The notes: a model not told the origin generated them from the letters alone. Numbered from the stretch's first letter, positions 27,649 through 42,312 are shown. The stretch: DNA of 64,000 nt from Pseudomonas helvetica (GCF_039908645.1 NZ_CP150917.1:1336501-1400500); one strand, 5' to 3'. Program-made: numbers and translations.

Positions 27649-28835
27649 GCCGCCCACAACAGATCACTGTCCTGGGGGCGACCGGTTCTATTGGCCTGAG
27701 CACCCTTGATGTCATCGCGCGTCATCCTGAGCGCTACCAAGTCTTTGCCTTGAGCGGCTTCTCTCGCCTGAGTGAGCTGTTGGCCTTGTGCGTCCGCCAT
27801 GTGCCGCGCTTTGCTGTTGTGCCGGAGCTCGTGGCTGCCCGGCGTCTGCAAGACGATTTGCGGGCTGCGGGCCTTTCTACGCGCGTGCTGGTGGGGGAGG
27901 AGGGTCTGTGTCAGGTCGCTTCCGACGCTGAAGTCGATGCGGTGATGGCGGCGATTGTCGGTGCGGCGGGGTTGCGTCCGACGCTGGCGGCGGTGGAGGC
28001 GGGCAAGAAGATTCTGCTGGCCAACAAGGAGGCGCTGGTGATGTCCGGCGCCCTGTTCATGCAGGCCGTGCACAAGAGCGGGTCGGTGCTGCTGCCGATC
28101 GACAGCGAGCACAATGCGATCTTTCAGTGCATGCCCGCAGATTTTTCTCGTGGACTCGGCGCTGTAGGCGTTCGACGGATTTTGCTGACAGCGTCTGGCG
28201 GTCCGTTCCGGCAGACATCCATGGCTGAGTTGGCGCATGTTACGCCAGAGCAGGCATGTGCCCATCCCAATTGGTCGATGGGGCGCAAGATTTCGGTCGA
28301 TTCGGCCAGCATGATGAACAAAGGCCTGGAGCTGATCGAGGCCTGTTGGCTGTTTGATGCCAAGCCGTCACAGGTTGAGGTGGTGATTCATCCGCAAAGC
28401 GTGATTCATTCGCTGGTCGACTATGTTGATGGTTCGGTATTGGCGCAGTTGGGCAATCCGGATATGCGGACGCCGATCGCTAATGCACTGGCATGGCCTG
28501 AGCGCATCGATTCCGGGGTTGCGCCGCTGGACCTGTTTGCAATCGCGCGTCTGGACTTCCAGGCGCCTGACGAAGAACGTTTCCCGTGCTTGCGTCTGGC
28601 GCGCCAGGCGGCAGAGGCCGGGAACAGTGTTCCGGCCATGCTGAACGCCGCGAATGAGGTGGCTGTTGCGGCCTTTCTCGATGGACGTGTCCGTTACCTG
28701 GAAATCGCGAGTATCATCGAAGAGGTGTTAAACCTCGAACCTGTGGTTTCGGTCGATGATCTCGATGCGGTTTTCACTGCGGACGCGAAAGCGCGTGTCC
28801 TGGCCGAGCGTTGGTTGAGTCGTCACGGGCGATAG
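27645..28835 (+). CDS. dxr: 1-deoxy-D-xylulose 5-phosphate reductoisomerase
   Basis: A 396-residue protein with the NADPH-binding [12 protein letters not shown] at the start, [12 protein letters not shown], and the metal/substrate motifs [11 protein letters not shown] and [10 protein letters not shown]. It makes MEP, the second step of the non-mevalonate isoprenoid pathway; ispD and ispF in this window are later steps. GTG at 27645, overlapping the cdsA stop, is chosen because homologues begin at this position ([10 protein letters not shown]); another GTG five codons upstream is possible. Confidence 0.97.
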   Translation: MSRPQQITVLGATGSIGLSTLDVIARHPERYQVFALSGFSRLSELLALCVRHVPRFAVVPELVAARRLQDDLRAAGLSTRVLVGEEGLCQVASDAEVDAVMAAIVGAAGLRPTLAAVEAGKKILLANKEALVMSGALFMQAVHKSGSVLLPIDSEHNAIFQCMPADFSRGLGAVGVRRILLTASGGPFRQTSMAELAHVTPEQACAHPNWSMGRKISVDSASMMNKGLELIEACWLFDAKPSQVEVVIHPQSVIHSLVDYVDGSVLAQLGNPDMRTPIANALAWPERIDSGVAPLDLFAIARLDFQAPDEERFPCLRLARQAAEAGNSVPAMLNAANEVAVAAFLDGRVRYLEIASIIEEVLNLEPVVSVDDLDAVFTADAKARVLAERWLSRHGR

Positions 28836-28889
28836 GTGTTGCGGCGGGTTTGCCCACAGCAGCACTGAATAGGATTGCGGAGAAAGTAG

Positions 28890-30242
28890 ATGAGCGCGCT
28901 CTATATGATTGTCGGCACCCTGGTGGCTTTGGGCGTGCTGGTCACCTTCCATGAATTTGGCCATTTCTGGGTCGCGCGTCGCTGTGGCGTCAAGGTTCTG
29001 CGTTTCTCCGTGGGCTTCGGCCTGCCATTGCTGCGCTGGCATGACCGGCGTGGCACCGAGTTCGTGATCGCTGCCATCCCTTTGGGTGGTTACGTGAAGA
29101 TGCTTGATGAGCGTGAAGGCGAAGTTCCGGCTGAGCAGCTTGATCAGGCCTTCAATCGCAAATCCGTTCGTCAGCGCATCGCCATCGTAGCTGCCGGGCC
29201 TATCGCCAACTTTTTGTTGGCACTGGCGTTTTTCTGGGTGCTGGCGATGCTTGGCACCGAGCAGGTGCGTCCTGTCATCGGCGCCGTTGAAGTCGGCAGC
29301 ATGGCCGCCAAGGCCGGTTTGAGTCCGGGGCAGGAAATCGTCGCCATCGATGGTGAGCCGACTTCGGGTTGGGCAGCGGTGAATCTGCAGCTGGTCCGGC
29401 GTCTTGGTGAAAGTGGTTCGTTGCAATTGCTGGTGCGCGAACAGGGCTCTACCGCCGATTCGCCGCGCGAGCTGGTCCTGGATCACTGGCTCAAGGGGGC
29501 TGATGAGCCGGACCCGATTCGTTCGTTGGGTATCCGTCCTTGGCGTCCGGCATTGCCGCCTGTGTTGGCAGAGTTGGACCCTAAGGGCCCGGCGCAGGCA
29601 GCAGGCCTGAAGACCGGTGACCGTCTGCTGGCGCTCGATGGCCAGGCGCTGACCGATTGGCAGCAAGTGGTCGATTGGGTGCGTGTGCGTCCTGATACCA
29701 AAATTGTGCTGCATATCGAGCGTGACGGTGCTCAAATCGACGTCCCGGTTACCTTGGCAACTCGCGACAAGGCGAAAGTAGCCAGTGGTTATCTGGGTGC
29801 CGGGGTGAAGGCCATCGATTGGCCACCAGAGATGATTCGCGAGGTCAGCTACGGTCCCGTGGCCGCGATTGGCGAAGGTGCTCGACGCACCTGGACCATG
29901 AGTGTGCTGACCCTTGATTCACTAAAGAAAATGTTGTTCGGCGAGCTCTCGGTAAAAAACTTGAGTGGACCGATAACCATTGCTAAAGTGGCGGGCGCTT
30001 CTGCCCAGTCGGGTGTCGCTGATTTCCTGAATTTCCTGGCTTATCTGAGTATTAGCTTGGGTGTTCTGAATTTGCTGCCCATTCCTGTACTGGATGGGGG
30101 GCATCTGTTGTTTTATCTGATCGAGTGGGCGCGTGGTCGTCCCTTGTCGGATCGGGTGCAGAGTTGGGGGATACAGATCGGTATCAGTTTGGTGATCGGG
30201 GTGATGTTGCTTGCTCTGGTCAACGATCTGGGTCGACTGTAA
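28890..30242 (+). CDS. rseP: Site-2 protease RseP
   Basis: A 450-residue inner-membrane zinc protease. The active-site HEFGH lies at residues 21-25 in the first TM segment, two PDZ domains fill about residues 115-310, and PVLDGGHLLFY provides the third metal ligand near residue 400. RseP makes the second cut in the anti-sigma factor (RseA/MucA), releasing sigma E/AlgU in response to envelope stress, and clears signal-peptide remnants. Being upstream of bamA ties it to outer-membrane quality control. Confidence 0.97.
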   Translation: MSALYMIVGTLVALGVLVTFHEFGHFWVARRCGVKVLRFSVGFGLPLLRWHDRRGTEFVIAAIPLGGYVKMLDEREGEVPAEQLDQAFNRKSVRQRIAIVAAGPIANFLLALAFFWVLAMLGTEQVRPVIGAVEVGSMAAKAGLSPGQEIVAIDGEPTSGWAAVNLQLVRRLGESGSLQLLVREQGSTADSPRELVLDHWLKGADEPDPIRSLGIRPWRPALPPVLAELDPKGPAQAAGLKTGDRLLALDGQALTDWQQVVDWVRVRPDTKIVLHIERDGAQIDVPVTLATRDKAKVASGYLGAGVKAIDWPPEMIREVSYGPVAAIGEGARRTWTMSVLTLDSLKKMLFGELSVKNLSGPITIAKVAGASAQSGVADFLNFLAYLSISLGVLNLLPIPVLDGGHLLFYLIEWARGRPLSDRVQSWGIQIGISLVIGVMLLALVNDLGRL

Positions 30243-30316
30243 CGCTTCGCTGAATTGCGAATCTGCCGCATTTTGCGGCAGTTTGTTTATTGCCAGTTGG
30301 AATAAGAAAGGACTTC

Positions 30317-32707
30317 ATGAAACGTCTGCTGCTAACTGCGGTTCTCACCGTATTGATGATCGCCGAAGTTCACGCCGAGTCCTTCACTATCTCCGATATT
30401 CGTATCAATGGCCTCCAGCGGGTATCCGCGGGTAGCGTCTTTGGTGCCTTGCCGTTGAACGTCGGTGAACAGGCGGATGATCGTCGCCTGGTGGAATCCA
30501 CTCGTGCGCTGTTCAAAACCGGTTTCTTTCAAGATATCCAGCTGGGCCGCGATGGCAATGTCCTGGTCATTACTGTAGTCGAGCGCCCGTCGGTCGCCAG
30601 TATCGAGATCGAAGGCAACAAGGCGATCTCCACTGAAGACCTGATGAAAGGCCTTAAACAATCCGGTCTGGCCGAAGGCGAGATCTTCCAGCGTGCGACG
30701 CTTGAAGGCGTGCGTAACGAGCTGCAGCGCCAGTACGTCGCTCAAGGTCGCTACTCGGCCACCGTTGACACTGAAGTTGTTCCTCAGCCGCGCAACCGCG
30801 TTGGCTTGAAGGTCAATATCAACGAAGGCACTGTCGCGGCTATCCAGCACATCAACGTGGTGGGTAACACGGTTTTTCCTGACGAAGACCTGATCGACCT
30901 GTTCGAACTCAAGACCAGCAACTGGTTGTCGTTCTTCAAGAACGATGACAAGTATGCTCGTGAAAAACTTTCCGGTGACCTGGAACGTCTGCGTTCCTAC
31001 TACCTGGACCGTGGCTATATCAACATGGATATCGCTTCGACCCAGGTGTCGATCACTCCGGACAAAAAGCACGTCTATATCACCGTCAACATCAACGAAG
31101 GTCAGAAGTACAACGTTCGTGACGTGAAGCTCAGCGGAGACCTGAAGGTCCCTGAAGACCAGGTCAAGGCGCTGCTGCTGGTGCAAAAAGGTCAGGTGTT
31201 CTCGCGCAAGCTGATGACCACGACTTCCGAGTTGATCACCCGTCGCCTGGGTAACGAGGGCTACACCTTCGCCAACGTCAACGGCGTACCGACTCCGCAT
31301 GACGACGATCACACCGTTGATATCACCTTTGTGGTCGATCCGGGCAAGCGTGCCTACGTAAACCGTATCAACTTCCGCGGCAACACCAAGTCGGAAGACG
31401 AAGTGCTCCGTCGTGAAATGCGCCAGATGGAAGGTGGCTGGGCTTCGACCTACCTGATCGACCAGTCCAAGACCCGTCTGGAACGTCTGGGCTTCTTCAA
31501 GGAGGTCAACGTCGAGACTCCGGCTGTACCGGGTGTCGATGACCAGGTTGACGTGAACTACGCCGTTGAAGAGCAACCTTCCGGTTCGATTACTGCCAGC
31601 GTTGGTTTTGCTCAGAGCGCCGGTTTGATCCTGGGTGGTTCGATTACCCAGAACAACTTCCTGGGTACCGGTAACAAGGTCAGCATCGGCTTGACCCGTA
31701 GCCAATACCAGAGCCGTTATAACTTCGGTTATGTCGACCCGTACTGGACAGCCGATGGCGTGAGCCTGGGTTACAACGCTTTCTATCGCACCACTGACTA
31801 CAAAAACCTCGACGTCAACGTATCGAGCTATGCGGTAGACAGCTTGGGCGCAGGTGTCAACGTCGGTTATCCGATCAGCGAGACTTCGCGTCTGACCTTT
31901 GGTCTGACGGCGCAGCAAGACAAGATCAAGACCGGTCAGTACACCGTTGACGAGATTTTCAACTTTGTTAACACGCAAGGCGACCAGTACCTGAACTTCA
32001 AGGCTTCGGCCGGTTGGTCTGAATCGACCCTGAACAAAGGCGTGCTGGCGACCCGTGGTCACTCGCAAAACCTGACACTGGAAGCCACTACCCCGGGCAG
32101 CGATCTGTCCTTCTTCAAGCTCGACTACCGTGGTCAGTTGTTCCAGCCATTGTCTGAGAACTACACCATGCGCCTGCACACCGAACTGGGTTACGGTGAT
32201 GGTTATGGTTCTACGAACGGGCTGCCGTTCTACGAGAACTATTATGCTGGTGGTTTCAACTCGGTACGCGGTTTCAAGGACAGTACATTGGGGCCTCGTA
32301 GTACGCCGAGTCGGGGTGCTGGGACAACCGGGAATCAGGGCACACTCGCCGACCCGGACCAGGATCCGCTGCCATTTGGTGGTAACGTCCTGATTCAAGG
32401 TGGTGTAGAAGTTCTCTTCCCATTGCCTTTCGTCAAGGACCAGCGATCCCTGCGTACCTCTGTGTTCTGGGACGTCGGTAACGTGTTCGACTCCAAGTGC
32501 GACCAGGTCAAGAATACCAATGGCACTCCTTCCAATACGCAGTGCAACGACATCAGCCTGAGCAATATGGCCAGTTCGGTGGGTGTAGGTGTGACATGGG
32601 TTACCGCCCTTGGTCCGTTGAGCTTTGCCTTGGCAATGCCGGTCAAGAAACCGGACAGCAATGCGGAGACTCAGGTGTTCCAATTCTCCCTCGGTCAGAC
32701 TTTCTAA
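30317..32707 (+). CDS. bamA: Outer-membrane protein assembly factor BamA
   Basis: A 796-residue precursor with a signal peptide ending VHA, five POTRA domains in residues 22-420 and a 16-strand barrel behind. The VRGF motif of the Omp85 family is present (GFNSVRGFKD), and the C-terminal residue is Phe in LGQTF, the usual barrel signal. BamA inserts barrel proteins into the outer membrane. ATG at 30317 follows AGAAAGGACTTC. A longer frame starting nine codons earlier lacks a proper signal start. Skp, encoded next, delivers its clients. Confidence 0.98.
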   Translation: MKRLLLTAVLTVLMIAEVHAESFTISDIRINGLQRVSAGSVFGALPLNVGEQADDRRLVESTRALFKTGFFQDIQLGRDGNVLVITVVERPSVASIEIEGNKAISTEDLMKGLKQSGLAEGEIFQRATLEGVRNELQRQYVAQGRYSATVDTEVVPQPRNRVGLKVNINEGTVAAIQHINVVGNTVFPDEDLIDLFELKTSNWLSFFKNDDKYAREKLSGDLERLRSYYLDRGYINMDIASTQVSITPDKKHVYITVNINEGQKYNVRDVKLSGDLKVPEDQVKALLLVQKGQVFSRKLMTTTSELITRRLGNEGYTFANVNGVPTPHDDDHTVDITFVVDPGKRAYVNRINFRGNTKSEDEVLRREMRQMEGGWASTYLIDQSKTRLERLGFFKEVNVETPAVPGVDDQVDVNYAVEEQPSGSITASVGFAQSAGLILGGSITQNNFLGTGNKVSIGLTRSQYQSRYNFGYVDPYWTADGVSLGYNAFYRTTDYKNLDVNVSSYAVDSLGAGVNVGYPISETSRLTFGLTAQQDKIKTGQYTVDEIFNFVNTQGDQYLNFKASAGWSESTLNKGVLATRGHSQNLTLEATTPGSDLSFFKLDYRGQLFQPLSENYTMRLHTELGYGDGYGSTNGLPFYENYYAGGFNSVRGFKDSTLGPRSTPSRGAGTTGNQGTLADPDQDPLPFGGNVLIQGGVEVLFPLPFVKDQRSLRTSVFWDVGNVFDSKCDQVKNTNGTPSNTQCNDISLSNMASSVGVGVTWVTALGPLSFALAMPVKKPDSNAETQVFQFSLGQTF

Positions 32708-32752
32708 TAGCCTGATCCAAGATAACGACAATGGATTTTGTAGGAGTGCATC

Positions 32753-33256
32753 GTGCGTAAGTTGACTCAATTGGTTCTCCTGGCAACTGTCCTGGTAGCA
32801 ACCCCGGCATTTGCCGAAATGAAAATCGCGGTACTGAACTATCAAATGGCTCTGCTGGAATCTGACGCGGCGAAGAAGTACGCCGTGGATGCCGAGAAGA
32901 AGTTCGGGCCACAGCTGACCAAGCTGAAAACCCTGGAAAGCAGTGCCAAAGGCATTCAGGATCGTCTGGTAAGCGGTGGCGACAAGATGGCCCAGGGCGA
33001 GCGTGAGCGTCTTGAGCTTGAATTCAAGCAAAAGGCCCGTGACTTCCAGTTCCAGTCCAAAGAACTGAACGAAGCCAAAGCCGTTGCTGACCGTGAAATG
33101 CTGAAGCAGCTCAAGCCGAAACTGGACAGCGCTGTGGAAGAAGTCATCAAGAAAGGTGCTTTTGACCTGGTCTTCGAGCGTGGCGCAGTGATTGATGTCA
33201 AGCCTCAGTACGACATCACTCGCCAGGTTATCGAGCGCATGAATCAGCTGAAGTAA
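32753..33256 (+). CDS. skp: Periplasmic chaperone Skp (OmpH)
   Basis: A 167-residue precursor with a signal peptide ending AFA near residue 21, then MKIAVLNYQMALLESDAAKK and long charged helices (residues 45-120) that form the tentacle coiled coils of the trimer. It shields unfolded outer-membrane proteins on the way to BamA. TAGGAGTGCATC precedes the GTG start. Three bases separate it from lpxD. Confidence 0.96.
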   Translation: MRKLTQLVLLATVLVATPAFAEMKIAVLNYQMALLESDAAKKYAVDAEKKFGPQLTKLKTLESSAKGIQDRLVSGGDKMAQGERERLELEFKQKARDFQFQSKELNEAKAVADREMLKQLKPKLDSAVEEVIKKGAFDLVFERGAVIDVKPQYDITRQVIERMNQLK

Positions 33257-33259
33257 TCC

Positions 33260-34315
33260 ATGACAGCGACTATAAAGCTCGGTCAATTGGCCGAGTTCCT
33301 CGGGGCCACTCTCCGTGGCTCCGCGGAGAAAGAAATCACTGGGCTAGCCACCTTGCAGGAGGCTGGCCCAGCTCAGTTGAGCTTTCTGGCAAACCCCCAA
33401 TACCGTAAATATCTGGCTGACAGCCAGGCCGCAGCCGTGTTGCTGAAGGCCGCTGACGCAGAAGGTTTTGCCGGTGATGCGCTGGTTGTGCCTGATCCGT
33501 ATGCGGCGTACGCCCGGGTTTCCCATCTGTTCGACCCCAAGCCCAAGGCTGCTGCCGGTATCCATCCGACAGCGGTGGTGGCAGCGGACGCAGTGGTTGA
33601 TCCGGCTGCGAGCATTGGCGCGTTTGCCGTGATCGAAAGTGCTGCGCGAATTGCCGCCGGCGTGACGGTCGGTGCCCACTGCTTCATCGGTGCGCGCAGC
33701 GAGATCGGTGAGGGCGGCTGGTTGGCCCCGCGTGTGACGCTGTACCACGACGTACGCATCGGCAAGCGCGTGGTGATTCAGTCCGGTGCCGTGCTCGGTG
33801 GTGAAGGCTTTGGTTTTGCCAACGAAAAAGGCATCTGGCAGAAGATCGCCCAGGTGGGTGGGGTATTGATCGGTGACGATGTGGAGATTGGCGTGAATAC
33901 CGCCATCGACCGCGGTGCGTTGGCTGACACCATCATCGGCAATGGCGTGAAGCTCGATAACCAGATTCAGATCGCCCACAACGTGCAAGTCGGTGATCAC
34001 ACCGCCATGGCGGCGTGCGTGGGGATTTCCGGCAGCACCAAAATCGGCAAGCACTGCATGCTGGCAGGTGGTGTGGGGCTGGTCGGACACATTGATATTT
34101 GCGACAACGTATTCCTGACCGGGATGACCATGGTGACTCACTCGATTACCGAGCCGGGTTCCTATTCCTCCGGGACAGCTATGCAACCGGCTGCCGAGTG
34201 GCGCAAAAGCGCCGCACGTATCCGTCAACTCGATGATATCGCGCGACGTCTGCGACAGCTGGAAAAGCGTGTTGGGGACGTGACCCCTGACGGCAATGCT
34301 TCATCAGATGGCTGA
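33260..34315 (+). CDS. lpxD: UDP-3-O-(3-hydroxyacyl)glucosamine N-acyltransferase
   Basis: A 351-residue protein with an N-terminal uridine-binding domain and a hexapeptide beta-helix ([43 protein letters not shown] carrying the catalytic His). It adds the N-linked hydroxyacyl chain in the third step of lipid A synthesis. A short C-terminal helix with [18 protein letters not shown] binds ACP in homologues. The fabZ-lpxA-lpxB genes follow. Confidence 0.98.
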   Translation: MTATIKLGQLAEFLGATLRGSAEKEITGLATLQEAGPAQLSFLANPQYRKYLADSQAAAVLLKAADAEGFAGDALVVPDPYAAYARVSHLFDPKPKAAAGIHPTAVVAADAVVDPAASIGAFAVIESAARIAAGVTVGAHCFIGARSEIGEGGWLAPRVTLYHDVRIGKRVVIQSGAVLGGEGFGFANEKGIWQKIAQVGGVLIGDDVEIGVNTAIDRGALADTIIGNGVKLDNQIQIAHNVQVGDHTAMAACVGISGSTKIGKHCMLAGGVGLVGHIDICDNVFLTGMTMVTHSITEPGSYSSGTAMQPAAEWRKSAARIRQLDDIARRLRQLEKRVGDVTPDGNASSDG

Positions 34316-34423
34316 TACCATTTCCATATCAAGTGTGCACAGCCGTTAGACTGCCTCCTTGATTTGCTAGAGGAGTGTGCGTCAGTCGCGCGCTCCCAAT
34401 CTTTACATAGGCTTCCCCCCGAA

Positions 34424-34864
34424 ATGATGGACATCAACGAGATTCGCGAATACCTGCCTCACCGTTACCCGTTCCTGTTGGTGGACCGGGTAGTGGAGCT
34501 GGATGTTGAGGGCAAGCGCATTCGCGCCTACAAGAATGTCAGCATCAACGAGCCGTTCTTCAATGGTCACTTCCCGGCGCATCCAATCATGCCAGGCGTA
34601 TTGATCATTGAAGCGATGGCTCAGGCTGCCGGGATCCTTGGTTTCAAAATGCTCGACGTCAAGCCGGCCGATGGCACGCTTTACTACTTCGTCGGCTCCG
34701 ACAAGCTGCGTTTCCGCCAGCCGGTTCTGCCGGGCGATCAGTTGATTCTTGAAGCCAAGTTCATCAGTTGCAAGCGTCAGATCTGGAAGTTCGAATGCCA
34801 GGCTTCGGTCGATGGCAAGCCAGTCTGCTCTGCTGAAATCATCTGTGCGGAACGCAAGCTATGA
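34424..34864 (+). CDS. fabZ: (3R)-hydroxyacyl-ACP dehydratase FabZ
   Basis: A 146-residue hotdog-fold protein with catalytic H49 in [11 protein letters not shown] and E63 in IIEAMAQ. It dehydrates 3-hydroxyacyl-ACP in fatty-acid elongation and competes with LpxA and LpxD for the same hydroxyacyl-ACP pool. The start has two ATG codons in a row (34424, 34427); CCCCCCGAA lies upstream instead of a clear ribosome-binding site. The stop overlaps the lpxA ATG by four bases. Confidence 0.98.
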   Translation: MMDINEIREYLPHRYPFLLVDRVVELDVEGKRIRAYKNVSINEPFFNGHFPAHPIMPGVLIIEAMAQAAGILGFKMLDVKPADGTLYYFVGSDKLRFRQPVLPGDQLILEAKFISCKRQIWKFECQASVDGKPVCSAEIICAERKL

Positions 34865-35637
34865 GTTTGATTGACCCTCGCGCAATCATCGATCCGACGG
34901 CCATTCTGGCCGACGACGTCGAGGTCGGCCCATGGTCGATCGTCGGCGCTGGTGTGGAAATCGGCGAGGGAACAGTGATTGGCCCGCACGTGATTCTCAA
35001 AGGGCCGACGCGTATTGGTAAGCACAACCGCATTTACCAGTTTTCCTCGGTAGGTGAGGACACGCCCGATTTGAAGTACAAGGGTGAAGAAACCCGTCTG
35101 GTGATCGGTGACCACAATGTGATCCGTGAAGGCGTGACGATTCACCGTGGCACCGTTCAGGATCGTTCCGAAACGACCCTGGGCGACCACAACCTGATCA
35201 TGGCCTATGCCCACATTGGTCATGACAGCGTTATCGGCAATAACTGCATCCTGGTCAACAACACCGCGTTGGCTGGTCATGTGCATGTCGATGACTGGGC
35301 GATCCTGTCAGGCTTTACCCTGGTTCATCAGTATTGCCATATTGGCGCCCACAGCTTTTCCGGTATGGGCACAGCCATTGGCAAGGATGTTCCAGCCTAT
35401 GTCACGGTGTTCGGCAACCCTGCCGAAGCCCGCAGCATGAACTTCGAAGGCATGCGTCGCCGTGGTTTCAGCGAAGAGGCGATCCACGCATTACGCCGTG
35501 CCTACAAAGTGGTTTATCGCCAGGGTTTGACAGTCGAACAAGCGCTTGCCGAGTTGGCCGAGCCGTCGGAAGAGTTTCCGGAAGTCGCGATATTCCGTGA
35601 CTCCATTCAGTCTTCGACTCGCGGCATCACCCGTTAA
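34861..35637 (+). CDS. lpxA: UDP-N-acetylglucosamine O-acyltransferase LpxA
   Basis: A 258-residue left-handed beta-helix protein ([19 protein letters not shown] repeats) with the catalytic His in [17 protein letters not shown]. It adds 3-hydroxyacyl to UDP-GlcNAc, the first lipid A step. Start and stop overlap or adjoin fabZ and lpxB (two bases to lpxB), so the three are co-translated. Confidence 0.98.
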   Translation: MSLIDPRAIIDPTAILADDVEVGPWSIVGAGVEIGEGTVIGPHVILKGPTRIGKHNRIYQFSSVGEDTPDLKYKGEETRLVIGDHNVIREGVTIHRGTVQDRSETTLGDHNLIMAYAHIGHDSVIGNNCILVNNTALAGHVHVDDWAILSGFTLVHQYCHIGAHSFSGMGTAIGKDVPAYVTVFGNPAEARSMNFEGMRRRGFSEEAIHALRRAYKVVYRQGLTVEQALAELAEPSEEFPEVAIFRDSIQSSTRGITR

Positions 35638-35639
35638 TC

Positions 35640-36773
35640 ATGGCCAGTCTGCGTGTTGCACTGGTGGCGGGCGAAGCCTCCGGCGATATTCTGGGCGCAG
35701 GTCTGATGCGGGCGCTCAAGGCACAGCATCCTGCGGTTGAGTTTATCGGTGTCGGCGGTCCGCTGATGCAGGCTGAAGGTCTGACGTCTTACTTCCCGAT
35801 GGAGCGTCTGGCGGTCATGGGCCTGGTCGAGGTGCTCGGCCGCTTGCGTGAGCTGTTGGCTCGTCGCAAAAAACTGATCGCGACCCTCATCGCCGAAAAG
35901 CCAGATGTTTTCATCGGCATCGACGCTCCGGATTTCACCCTTAACATCGAACTCAAACTGCGTCAGGCCGGGATCAAGACCGTGCATTACGTCAGCCCAT
36001 CGGTTTGGGCATGGCGTCAAAAGCGCGTGCTGAAGATTCGCGAAGGCTGCGATCTGATGCTCACGCTGTTCCCGTTTGAAGCCAAATTCTATGAAGAGAA
36101 AGGCGTGCCGGTGCGGTTTGTCGGTCACTCCCTGGCCGATGCGATTCCTCTTGAGGCTGACCGCTCGGCTGCGCGCGCCGAACTGGGATTGCCAGAAGAC
36201 GCCCCGTTGGTTGCGCTGATGCCAGGCAGTCGGGGTGGGGAGGTTGGGCGCCTGGGGGCCTTGTTCCTCGACACCGCCGAGCGTTTGCGGGCCATGCGGC
36301 CGGGTGTGCGGTTCGTCATGCCGTGCGCCAGCCCCGAGCGCCGTGTGCAGCTCGAAGAACTGTTGGCGGGCCGCGATTTGCCGGTGACCTTGCTCGATGG
36401 CCGTTCCCATCAGGCGCTGGCCGCTTGCGACGCGGTGCTGATTGCTTCGGGAACCGCCACGCTGGAAGCGCTGTTGTACAAGCGGCCGATGGTCGTGGCG
36501 TACCGCTTGGCGCCGCTGACGTTCTGGATTCTCAAGCGCATGGTGAAAAGCCCTTACATCTCCTTGCCGAATTTGCTGGCCCAGCGTCTGCTGGTGCCCG
36601 AATTGCTGCAAGACGATGCGACCCCCGAGGCATTGGCGCTGACGCTGTCGCCATTGATCGATGGTGGTGAAGAGCAAACCACCGGTTTTGACCAGATTCA
36701 CCGGACCTTGCGTCGCGACGCCTCGAACCAGGCCGCAGATGCCGTCCTCAATCTGATCGGCAAATCTCAGTGA
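35640..36773 (+). CDS. lpxB: Lipid A disaccharide synthase LpxB
   Basis: A 377-residue GT19 glycosyltransferase, starting [19 protein letters not shown], with [24 protein letters not shown] and [11 protein letters not shown] further on. It joins UDP-diacylglucosamine and lipid X at the inner face of the inner membrane. rnhB follows directly. Confidence 0.98.
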   Translation: MASLRVALVAGEASGDILGAGLMRALKAQHPAVEFIGVGGPLMQAEGLTSYFPMERLAVMGLVEVLGRLRELLARRKKLIATLIAEKPDVFIGIDAPDFTLNIELKLRQAGIKTVHYVSPSVWAWRQKRVLKIREGCDLMLTLFPFEAKFYEEKGVPVRFVGHSLADAIPLEADRSAARAELGLPEDAPLVALMPGSRGGEVGRLGALFLDTAERLRAMRPGVRFVMPCASPERRVQLEELLAGRDLPVTLLDGRSHQALAACDAVLIASGTATLEALLYKRPMVVAYRLAPLTFWILKRMVKSPYISLPNLLAQRLLVPELLQDDATPEALALTLSPLIDGGEEQTTGFDQIHRTLRRDASNQAADAVLNLIGKSQ

Positions 36774-36784
36774 GTAACGTAAAG

Positions 36785-37411
36785 ATGCAAATGGGTCTGG
36801 ATTTTACCCTCGTCGCAGACGTCGAAGATCTGGTCGCCGGTGTCGATGAGGTGGGTCGTGGCCCGCTTTGCGGCGCTGTGGTGACGGCGGCGGTGATCCT
36901 CGATCCGAACCGGCCGATTCTCGGGCTCAATGACTCGAAAAAACTCACCGAAGCACGCCGTGAAAAGCTCTACGACGAAATCTGCGAGAAAGCCCTGAGC
37001 TGGTGCATCGCACGTGCCGAAGTCGAAGAAATCGATGAGCTGAATATTCTGCACGCCACCATGCTGGCCATGCAGCGTGCCGTCGAAGGTCTGCACATCA
37101 CGCCGAAGCTGGCGATGATCGACGGCAACCGCTGCCCGAAGCTGGCCATGCCGGCTGAAGCGGTGGTCAAAGGCGATAGCAAGGTTCCGGCCATCGCAGC
37201 GGCATCGATTCTGGCGAAAGTCAGCCGTGATCGCGAAATGGCGGCATTCGAATTGGTTTACCCGGGTTATGGTATCGGCGGCCACAAAGGCTACCCGACG
37301 CCCGTTCATCTGGAAGCCTTGGCCCGACTGGGGCCGACACCAATTCACCGGCGTTCGTTCGCGCCGGTGCGCCTTGCTTATGAGGCCCGCGAGGGTTTGA
37401 TCGAGAGCTAG
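36785..37411 (+). CDS. rnhB: Ribonuclease HII
   Basis: A 208-residue RNase HII with [16 protein letters not shown] (first catalytic Asp/Glu pair), [21 protein letters not shown] and [12 protein letters not shown]. It cuts the RNA strand of RNA-DNA hybrids and single ribonucleotides in DNA. The ATG at 36785 (MQMGLDF) is used because Pseudomonas homologues begin here; a GTG five codons upstream, overlapping the lpxB stop, is an alternative. Confidence 0.95.
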   Translation: MQMGLDFTLVADVEDLVAGVDEVGRGPLCGAVVTAAVILDPNRPILGLNDSKKLTEARREKLYDEICEKALSWCIARAEVEEIDELNILHATMLAMQRAVEGLHITPKLAMIDGNRCPKLAMPAEAVVKGDSKVPAIAAASILAKVSRDREMAAFELVYPGYGIGGHKGYPTPVHLEALARLGPTPIHRRSFAPVRLAYEAREGLIES

Positions 37412-37432
37412 TCACAAGGCTGATGTTTTTGC

Positions 37433-37458
37433 CAAGGCCCGGTACAATCCGGGCCTTG
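37433..37458 (+). terminator. Hairpin between rnhB and dnaE
   Basis: CAAGGCCCGG and CCGGGCCTTG form a perfect 10-bp stem around TACAAT. It is 21 bases past rnhB and 29 before dnaE. It has no long U-tract; the loop resembles a -10 box, so it may be both a partial terminator and part of a dnaE promoter. Confidence 0.5.
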
Positions 37459-37487
37459 TTGTCTTCACGTTTTCAGACAGGATCACT

Positions 37488-41009
<3,522 letters not shown>

Positions 41010-41162
41010 CGGTCAGGTGCCATTCTTTACCTTTGAAAGCTTGGCCTTGACCTTGACCCAATTTTTAATCTCGACCTGAACGCGCCTGTCCCTTAAGGTA
41101 AGGCGCGAATAGACAACCGGCCGGCCCAAGCTCTCTTGGACGTCGACCCAAGACGGACGCCT

Positions 41163-42110
41163 ATGAACCCGAATTTTCTTGATTTCGAACAGCCGATCGC
41201 CGACCTGCAAGCCAAGATCGAAGAGTTGCGCTTGGTCGGTAATGACAATTCGCTGAATATCGGCGATGAAATCTCCCGCTTGCAGGACAAGAGCAGCACG
41301 CTCACCGAAGACATCTTCGGCAAGTTGACCAGCTGGCAGATCGCGCGTCTGGCGCGTCACCCACGTCGCCCGTACACCCTGGACTACATTGAACACATTT
41401 TCACCGAGTTCGATGAATTGCACGGTGACCGTCACTTCTCCGACGACGCTGCGATTGTCGGCGGTGTTGCCCGTCTGGACGACCAGCCGGTGATGATCAT
41501 CGGCCACCAGAAAGGCCGCGAAGTGCGCGAGAAGGTTCGCCGCAACTTCGGCATGCCGCGCCCTGAGGGCTACCGCAAGGCCTGCCGTCTGATGGAAATG
41601 GCCGAGCGTTTCAAAATGCCGATCCTGACGTTCATCGACACCCCGGGTGCATACCCTGGTATCGACGCTGAAGAGCGTAACCAGAGCGAAGCGATTGCCT
41701 GGAACCTGCGTGTCATGGCCCGCCTGAAAACCCCAATCATCGCCACCGTGATCGGTGAGGGTGGTTCCGGCGGTGCGCTGGCGATCGGCGTTTGCGACCA
41801 GCTGAACATGCTGCAGTACTCGACCTACGCGGTGATCTCGCCGGAAGGTTGCGCCTCGATCCTGTGGAAAACCGCCGAGAAAGCCCCGGATGCCGCTGAA
41901 GCCATGGGCATCACCGCCGAGCGCCTGAAAGGCCTGGGTATCGTTGATAAAGTGATCAGCGAGCCGCTGGGTGGCGCGCACCGTGATCCGGCCGCTGCTG
42001 CTGCCTCGATCCGTGCGGAACTGAGCTCGCAACTGGCGATGCTGAAGAAGTTCGACAACGACGCGCTGCTGGCCCGCCGTTATGAGCGCCTGATGAGCTA
42101 CGGTCTCTGA
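41163..42110 (+). CDS. accA: Acetyl-CoA carboxylase carboxyltransferase alpha subunit
   Basis: A 315-residue protein of normal AccA length, starting [20 protein letters not shown], with [14 protein letters not shown] and [20 protein letters not shown]. With AccD it moves the carboxyl from biotin to acetyl-CoA, making malonyl-CoA for fatty acid synthesis. ATG at 41163 is chosen over an in-frame start nine codons upstream because the family begins at MNPNFLDFE. The 153-base gap from dnaE shows no gene but may hold an accA promoter. Confidence 0.98.
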   Translation: MNPNFLDFEQPIADLQAKIEELRLVGNDNSLNIGDEISRLQDKSSTLTEDIFGKLTSWQIARLARHPRRPYTLDYIEHIFTEFDELHGDRHFSDDAAIVGGVARLDDQPVMIIGHQKGREVREKVRRNFGMPRPEGYRKACRLMEMAERFKMPILTFIDTPGAYPGIDAEERNQSEAIAWNLRVMARLKTPIIATVIGEGGSGGALAIGVCDQLNMLQYSTYAVISPEGCASILWKTAEKAPDAAEAMGITAERLKGLGIVDKVISEPLGGAHRDPAAAAASIRAELSSQLAMLKKFDNDALLARRYERLMSYGL

Positions 42111-42124
42111 TCGAGCACAGCTCT

Positions 42125-42298
42125 CTGTAGGAGCGAGTCTTGTTGTGGTGAGGGGGCTTGCCCCCGTTGGACTACGAAGTAGTCCCAAATACAGTCGATG
42201 CGATCGAACGAATCGACCTTTTTGCGACGGCTACGCCGCCGAACGGGGGGCAAGCCTCCTCACCACAAGTTCATCGCGTGCAAGCTTTGCTCCTGCAG
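42125..42298. repeat. Nested REPIN: one doublet inside another
   Basis: An outer pair (CTGTAGGAGCGAG... at 42125 and the inverse GCAAGCTTTGCTCCTGCAG ending 42298) encloses an inner pair of another REP type (TGTGGTGAGGGGGCTTGCCC at 42144 and its inverse ending CCTCCTCACCACA at 42267). It lies between accA and tilS. The arms are imperfect. Confidence 0.7.
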
Positions 42299-42312
42299 GT
42301 TTGGGGATGTTC

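Noticed and set aside
42145-42312. Longer N-terminus for tilS.
   Set aside because: These codons are nested REPIN sequence; the SGGLDS motif is at the normal distance from ATG 42313.
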